Notes under the pieces: model-generated
Seen by the model: only the letters and a program-made list of their open reading frames with translations
Told to the model about the DNA's origin: nothing
Database searches by the model: none
Shown: one piece after another, positions 58,790 to 64,000 of the stretch
How positions within the stretch are numbered: position 1 is the first letter of the stretch
Layout of the letters: each line of letters begins with the position of its first letter
Position numbers and translations under genes: made by a program
Assembly: GCA_037962975.1 (NCBI GenBank)
Contig: CM075675.1
Coordinates: 46,422,501-46,486,500 of the forward strand
Length of the DNA stretch: 64,000 bases
Direction: 5' to 3'
From: Clitoria ternatea
Lineage: Eukaryota; Streptophyta; Magnoliopsida; Fabales; Fabaceae

Positions 58790-59778
58790 ATGGCTAACCA
58801 CCAGGGCATGGATGCTATGGCGGCGACATTTCAGCGGTTTGTTGATATTCTCGAAAGGCAGAATCAACCTCAAGCTAATGATCATCAGGGGCTGGATCGC
58901 TTTCTAAAGTAGAAGCCTACTGAATTCCATGGTGGATTCAACCCTGAACCAGCTTATACTTAGATTCAGGATCTTAAGTAGATTTTTGGTAGCCTTCATT
59001 GCACTGAGGCCTAAAAGGTGGAATATGCAGTGTATATGCTTCGTGGGGAAGCTGAAAACTGGTGGAAGCTCACTAAGACCAGGATGATTGCAGTTGGCAC
59101 TCAATTGATTTGGGAGAACTTCAGAGCTTGTTTCCTGGAGAAATACTTTCCTGACACTATGAGAAGCAGGAAGGAGCTGGAATTTATGGAATTGAAACAA
59201 GGTTCTATGAGTGTAGAAGAGTATGCTGCTAAACTCGAAGAACTCTATTTATTTTATCCTCCTTTTCAGCAGTCGGGGACTGAGGGTTCCAAATGCATTA
59301 AGTTTAAAAGCAGGTTGAGGCCTGAGATTAAAAAGGCGTTCAGGCATCAAGAGATCAGAAGCTTTCCTTTGTTGGTGAACAAATACAGGATCTATGAAGA
59401 AGATGACAAGGCTCATGCTGGGCCAAGTGTTAAATTTGAGGTTGCTTTGAAGCCGCAATCTGCTAGTTTCAACAAGCAAGGCAAGTTTAATAGAGGTGAT
59501 CGTCCTTTAGATCAAGAGGTCATGGTACACGTGGTGGTCATTCTATTGGTCATCCAAGGGATGACAAATGCTTCAGATATGGTGGTGACCACTTTGCTAG
59601 AGATTGTGACAAGGAAGATGAGGTTGTTTGTTACCAGTGTAACGAGAAAGGGCATATTCACCCTAACTGTCCTCAGATTCAGCAAGCTAATGCTAATGTT
59701 AACCACAAAGGCTTCTGGGGACGAGGCCGTGGAAACGGTAATCGTGGTGGTCGAGGTAAAGGCGGTCGTGGTAACATA
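58790..59778 (+). pseudogene. gag of the truncated gypsy element
   Basis: ATG at 58790 begins MANHQGMDAMAATFQRFVDI. The gag core runs through EFHGGFNPEP, YMLRGEAENWWKLTKTRM and CFLEKYFPDTMRSRKELEFM; 59018-59500 reads open. A frameshift near 59505 puts the knuckle region in another frame, where one knuckle reads CFRYGGDHFARDC (second Cys changed to Tyr) and a second, CYQCNEKGHIHPNC, is intact. Four stops lie before codon 80. Each is one C-to-T or G-to-A change away from Gln or Trp. Confidence 0.85.
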
Positions 59779-60237
59779 ATGGTTGACAAGAATGAACGTG
59801 GTGGGAATGCTAACCCACAGAATGCAGGCAGAGCCTTTGCCATAAATGTTGAGGATGCTGCTCAAGCAAATGACTTAGTGCAAAGTAAGTGCTCACTAGG
59901 TGATTTTACATTGAATGTTGTGTTTGATTCTAGAGCTACGCACTTCTTTATTGTTGATGATTGTGTGAGGCGACTGAGACTGCCTGTTGTTGATATGGAT
60001 CGTACTCTGGATGTATCCAACCCGACTGGTATTAGGTTGTGGACATCCATGATATGTAAAGATGTATCATTCACTTTAGGTGATAGGAGTTTTATTACCG
60101 ACTTGATATGCCTACCCTTGAAGGGTCTTGATATTGTGCTTGGCATGGATTGGCTATCAGCCAATAAAGTGATGGTTGATTGTCATAACCGACGGGTGAT
60201 CTTTCCAAAGCGAAGTACCGAAGACTACGCAGTCTAA
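59779..60237 (+). pseudogene. Aspartic protease region of the truncated gypsy element
   Basis: A 152-codon open segment with AFAINVEDAAQANDLV, NVVFDSRATHFFIVDD and GLDIVLGMDWLSANK. The active-site triad Asp-Ser-Gly has become Asp-Ser-Arg (GGA to AGA), so the protease would be inactive even if translated. Confidence 0.85.
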
Positions 60238-60255
60238 GGTATATCCTAGTTTCTT

Positions 60256-60865
60256 GTGATGTTATGTTTAACTGATGGAAAGAGTAGGTCTAGAGTGCAT
60301 GATATTCCTGTTGTTTGTGACTTCTCTGAGGTGTTTCCAGAGGATGTGTCGAGTGTTTCTCCTGAAAGGGAGATCAAATTCTCTATTGATCTGATTCCTG
60401 AAGCTAAACCAGTTTCCAATGCTCCCTATAGAATGTCTCCTGCTGAGTTAGTAGAATTAAAGAAGCAAGTTGATGAGTTGTTAGAGAAATAGTTTATCCG
60501 ACCTAGTATATCACTGTGGGGTGCTCTGGTGTTACTAGTGAAAAAGAAGGACGACATTATGCGGTTATGTGTTGATTACCGCCAGCTGAACAAGCTTACA
60601 ATAAAGAACCGGTAACCGTTGCCAAGGATTAATGACTTAATTGATCAGTTGCGGGGTGCTTCAGTCTTTTCAAAGATTGATTTGGGTCTGGATACCATCA
60701 GATCTGAGTTAAGGCTTTAGATATTCCTAAAACAGTGTTTAGGACCCGATATGGTCACTATGAATATGTGGTGATACCGTTTAATGTGACCAATGCCCCT
60801 GTTGTGTTCATGAATTATATAAACAACATCTTTCATCCGTATTTAGACCAATTTGTGGTTGTCTT
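60256..60865 (+). pseudogene. Truncated reverse transcriptase of the gypsy element
   Basis: Reads DFSEVFPEDVSSVSPEREIK, NAPYRMSPAELVELKKQVDE, MRLCVDYRQLNKLTIKNR and GASVFSKIDLG before a frameshift. The last recognisable piece is the strand just before the catalytic Asp-Asp motif, which is cut off by the LTR starting at 60866. Stops near 60490 and 60614 also disable it. Confidence 0.85.
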
Positions 60866-61849
60866 TGTAACATCCTTGGTAATTTAAATTGGGAAGGATA
60901 AATTAAATATTTAATTAAGTTAGAATTAAAGGAAAATAGGATTTTTAAGTTGTTATATAATATTAAATGATATGTTAGAAGGAAAGGGTGATTTAAAAAT
61001 AAATTTTAAGGAAATGGCATTAGGGGACCTGACGCGTAGCGTGGCTGTGGCGTGTAGCGTCAGGTGAGAATTAGTGACTTGACGCGTAGTGCCAGTGGGG
61101 CGCGTAGCGTCAGCGTCGCAATCTGATTTTAAATGAAACATGCAAAATAGAATGGCAGAACACCATTTTACTTTTCCTCTATTCTCTTGCGTGATTTTGG
61201 TCCAAAATTGGTAAGAGCTTTGATTTTTGGAGGTTTTGAGTGATTGGAAGCTAAGGTAAGTCATTGGGACCCTTGATTGCATATGTCTTCTTCTCCTTCT
61301 CTTCTCCCACTTTAAAACCGAATTGCATGCCATAGGAAGGGGCTTAAATTTTGAGTTTGGAGGGGCTTAGAAGCTTGGATTGTGAATTTGGAAGGGTAAG
61401 GAACATAATGTGTTAACCAGGTTGTTGTTTCAGTGACCATAGGTGCCGAAACGAGCATCAGAGGAGCGATTGACGTAGTGGGCATCGATTCGGAAAAGGA
61501 GCGATGAATCAAGTAACCAGAGGGCTCAACCGACACCAAGAACAAATTATTGAAGCTTGGAATCGAGGTAAGGAGGTGTTCGGGTCATAATTAATTAGGA
61601 TTGGTATGTGAATGGGTTATAGAAGGACTTTAAATTAAGCAAGGAACCTTAAATAACTCGTAGATTAGCTAGATAATAATTATATGAATAGATGTATGTA
61701 TATCGGTACATTTTGGTAATTATTAAATTAAAGAAAGAGATAAAAGCCATGGAATATATCCGAAATTAATTATTAAACTGATTGGAATTAATGATTTAAA
61801 TTATGGAATTGATATAGGTATGTGGTGAGTTCATTTTGAGATATATATG
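60866..61849 (+). mobile_element. Gypsy-type LTR (Tekay-like), right end unresolved
   Basis: TGTAACATCCTTGG begins abruptly inside the reverse transcriptase of the previous element, as expected of an LTR insertion. The style (TGTAACATCC start, GACGCGTAGCG repeats, exon-like TTGGAAGCTAAGGTAAGT phrases) fits chromovirus LTRs. No end with a primer site or target duplication was found, so it may be truncated by the next element. Confidence 0.5.
61031..61113. repeat. GACGC-GTA-GCGTC inverted-repeat array
   Basis: CGCGTAGCGT cores, with one-base variants, start at 61033, 61051, 61083 and 61101, spaced 18, 32, 18. The 50-bp unit holds a pair of sites. Confidence 0.85.
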
Positions 61850-62578
61850 TGATCTGTCCTGGACCGGGGTCAAGAGATCCGATCTCAAGCCAGTCACGAA
61901 TAGTATGTCAATACCGTCTAGTAGACCGGATGTATGTGTATCCGATGTATGTATCCGTTGTCCTTGAATGAGGAGAGCGGATTGGGCGTCCTGGAGATCC
62001 TTTACACCGACCTAACGCGTTGAAGTGGGCGAATGGTGGTGTCACCTGCAAAGATTCTCCGACGCTCAAGTCAGTGATTATATTCCAAGTAAGGAATGTA
62101 TTCAGAGAGTAATCAGTCGTAAAAGAGCTGAAGAAGAAGCCCCCTTCAATCATGAAGTGAGTTCATATACCTGATTGGCTCGATTAACGAGGACTCGTTG
62201 GTGGGGAACCACCAACTCCCATTAGCATTATTATATTGCGCACTTACCTGCATGATTGGGTCAAGTGGCTATTTTATATTGAGCATAGAGAATGTAGACT
62301 AGGATTAGGGAACAAGTTGACCATTCCCGTGAGCAGAATTTGGCTCGTAGTGCAGGGAATTATTGATCGATCCCTGTAGCAACAATCCTTGTCTTTTGCA
62401 CAGTGACGTGTGTATTATCCGATGTCATGGTGTTATCCTGAACAACCGGTATAGGGAGAACGCCTGATACGGAATTACAGTCCGGATGTATACCGATGAC
62501 ACCGGTTACACGTAGATGTCTCATCAAAGACTTTGAAATATGTATAGCAGATCGGACACCGGTATTGAGACCGGATCA
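61850..62578 (-). mobile_element. Possible solo LTR or LTR fragment with Tat-like U5 motif
   Basis: It begins TGATCTGTCC and ends CCGGATCA (short inverted TGATC/GATCA), with TATG on both sides (61846-61849 and 62579-62582). The minus strand holds CTGACTTGAGCGTCGGAG (about 62055-62072), as in the Tat-like LTR at 1705. Both are followed outward by an AGAG-rich phrase and a GTATAT motif. A 4-bp duplication is weak support, so boundaries are tentative. Confidence 0.3.
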
Positions 62579-63024
62579 TATGTCCCCTAGCTTGTGTGAG
62601 GGACTGAATAGTTGTTCACATAAGCTACTCAACCTGCGAGAGGTCTTAATATCGGTAAGCTTACGTGTGCAACAGTTCCTTAGCATCTGTTGTCATTCGT
62701 AAAGAACCGTTCTACATTTAATAGATACGACCTTTCGGTACGGTCACAACGGATTCAGACAAAGATTCGTTGTGTGAGGATTTCAAGAGTTTATTGGAAT
62801 TGAAAGCTCTTGAAGTTCGTGTAACGGCTGTAAAGCGTGAATTGCGTTGCATGATTAGACATTAATGCTTTTAATCACGTGGGCAAGCAATTATTACGCC
62901 TGAGATGAAAATCTCATTAACCGTCGTTTTGGGCTTAATGGGCCTGAAGTTTTCGAAACTTTTGGGCCTAGTGGATAGCCCTTCGCTGAGTCGCTATCGT
63001 TTTGGCGCCCAAGAATTTGGAACG

Positions 63025-63075
63025 GTTGTGTCGTTTCGCTTGTGAACGAATGCGTTTTATCGAGAACGACACAAC
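63025..63075. promoter_or_regulatory. Perfect 11-bp inverted repeat upstream of the TATA box
   Basis: GTTGTGTCGTT (63025-63035) and AACGACACAAC (63065-63075) are exact reverse complements with a 29-bp spacer. They lie about 33 bp upstream of the TATA box that precedes the PF04195-type gene. Confidence 0.6.
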
Positions 63076-63107
63076 TTCAAGAGGGGGTAACCGAACCTCT
63101 TCGTTTC

Positions 63108-63117
63108 CTATAAAAGG
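63108..63117 (+). promoter_or_regulatory. TATA box for the PF04195-type gene
   Basis: CTATAAAAGG is a textbook plant TATA box, about 140 bp before the leader intron and 450 bp before the start codon. Confidence 0.65.
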
Positions 63118-63248
63118 AATACTTAGTGGATTCTGGGTTCCACTTGCTTTTGTTTTCTCAACGAAACTCTGCAGAAATTTTGCAAGGAAGTTTACTGCCT
63201 ACATTGCGAGGGTTCTTTCGTTCCTCAAATTCATCACTGTCATCTGAG

Positions 63249-63536
63249 GTAACTATCTTTTCCTTGTTGTTCTGGTTTTGTTTTGTTTTGCTACTTCTTA
63301 GTTAAAGAGAGTAGGCTTCGTCTAGGGGGGGAATCAGTTTCCCGCAACCCTAATAGTCATGGGGAAGAATCCTTGTGATTCTTCCTAAGACTGAATCGCG
63401 TCGCTCAGAAAGGGGATCTTACTCACTGTGGAAAGTGACCTTTCCCTTCTCAGAGTCGCCCTCTGATTGTAATTGCTTTTAAAATGCAGTGAGTAATGAT
63501 TGCAACTTTCTGACGACATTTCATTTCTTATCGTAG
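63249..63536 (+). other. Probable leader (5' UTR) intron
   Basis: The donor CTGAG|GTAACT and acceptor TTATCGTAG|ATT bound 288 bp that is T-rich and non-coding, ending 28 bp before the start codon. Prediction from splice-site form only. Confidence 0.5.
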
Positions 63537-63564
63537 ATTAAGGAATTTGATTTAGATAATCCAA

Positions 63565-64000
63565 ATGGCCACTGGAGAGGGAACCTCTGGAAATAGCGCT
63601 ATTTCGAGGACAACTGAAGGTCTCTATAGCGTAGTTGCTTCAAGGCTGAATTGGGAGGAGGTTCAGGCTAAATGGCCTTTCTGTTGGGTGTCCAGCGAGT
63701 TTAAGGACTTGGCCTCCCGACATGCGGATGAGGAGGGATCCCGGATCCAGCCGAGGTTTACTTTGAGTACGGATGAAGAGACAAAAAAGTGGTATAGGGT
63801 TTACGCACCACTTCCGACAGAGCGGATATGCCACGTTGTCCCTAATGACCGCTCTGTATACATGTATGACTTTATTTTCCATAATCTGGGAGTTCGTTTT
63901 CCTCTAACCGAACTCCAGATGGGCGTCCTGAAGTTCCTGAACTGTGCACCCTCCCAACTTCATCCCAATGGTTGGGGCCTCATCCGGGCTCTGGAGGTCC
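63565..64000 (+). CDS. PF04195-type 'putative gypsy transposon' protein (partial, runs off window)
   Basis: ATG at 63565 opens 145 codons with no stop to the window edge. The start MATGEGTSGNSAISRTTEGL is followed by RLNWEEVQAKWPFCWVSSEF, RFTLSTDEETKKWYRVYAPL, PTERICHVVPNDRSVYMYDF, NLGVRFPLTELQMGVLKFLN and LHPNGWGLIRALEV. This matches the plant domain PF04195, found in proteins encoded by or next to gypsy-type elements. Its biochemical role is unknown. A TATA box, an inverted repeat and a probable leader intron precede it. The frame is undamaged, unlike almost everything else here, so it belongs to a young element or is under selection. Confidence 0.75.
   Translation, partial: MATGEGTSGNSAISRTTEGLYSVVASRLNWEEVQAKWPFCWVSSEFKDLASRHADEEGSRIQPRFTLSTDEETKKWYRVYAPLPTERICHVVPNDRSVYMYDFIFHNLGVRFPLTELQMGVLKFLNCAPSQLHPNGWGLIRALEV

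Larger units (their letters stand above)
55388..60865 (+). mobile_element. 3'-truncated Ty3/gypsy retrotransposon
   Basis: A complete 5' LTR, primer-binding site, gag, protease and the first part of reverse transcriptase are present. The element stops at 60865, where a different LTR starts. No RNase H, integrase or 3' LTR follows. Its LTR matches the solo LTR at 27290-30224, so two members of the family lie in this window. Confidence 0.9.

Noticed and set aside
62999..63020. TTTTGGCGCCC as a primer-binding site before the PF04195-type gene
   Set aside because: It lies upstream of the TATA box, not after an LTR end, so its position is wrong for that role.

Overview
This window looks like a plant, eudicot nuclear chromosome, most likely a legume. 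The evidence is the set of plant LTR-retrotransposon families (a Ty3/gypsy chromovirus with a chromodomain, a Tat-like gypsy element, Ty1/copia), a plant mobile domain (PMD) gene with GT-AG introns, MITEs, plant LINE remnants, and AT-rich sequence between elements. The legume call is an inference from element style. I found no convincing intact host gene. The window is a transposon graveyard with several layers of nested insertion and two well-preserved element reading frames.

Layout. 1-2400: minus-strand Tat-like gypsy element (open gag frame running off the left edge, primer-binding site, LTR with an 18-bp minisatellite). 2400-4560: ATT microsatellite and AT-rich sequence. 4570-5660: decayed minus-strand coiled-coil coding remnant. 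6805-22244: a minus-strand PMD pseudogene split by a 13.7-kb chromovirus (7429-21105). That chromovirus is itself interrupted by a Mutator-like foldback element in its 5' LTR (7592-9456, 9-bp target duplication) and by a solo LTR in pol (14193-16107, 5-bp target duplication). Upstream of the PMD gene its 5' end is tandemly copied four times at an exact 672-bp period (21939-24626).

27290-30224 is a solo gypsy LTR inside an older DNA element. 32517-33707 is a LINE remnant. 33716-39527 is a nearly intact Ty1/copia element (1330-residue gag-pol, perfect GATCC duplication). 39623-40383 is a PIF/Harbinger-type MITE, followed by a FAR1/MULE transposase remnant (40877-41480), a putative solo LTR (42050-43915), an hAT-like element carrying a solo LTR (46238-48088), a LINE ORF1 remnant (48640-49480), a long hairpin (50768-51322) and two hAT-type non-autonomous elements (51415-52032 and 53081-53630). 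55388-60865 is a 5'-complete, 3'-truncated gypsy element related to the 27290 solo LTR. It is cut by another gypsy-type LTR starting at 60866. The right edge holds a TATA-driven, intron-containing leader and an open frame for a PF04195-type 'putative gypsy transposon' protein (63565 to the edge).

The most unusual pattern is shared by four apparently unrelated LTR families. Each carries an array of short perfect or near-perfect palindromes arranged in pairs: TAATCGATTA, TGAATCGATTCA, CCTAGG and GACGC-GTA-GCGTC. Spacing is 18-22 bp within most pairs, and most pairs sit 30-52 bp apart. In one LTR the spacing is an almost perfect 22/51 alternation over twelve sites. I know of no named feature that explains this and rank it as the main lead.
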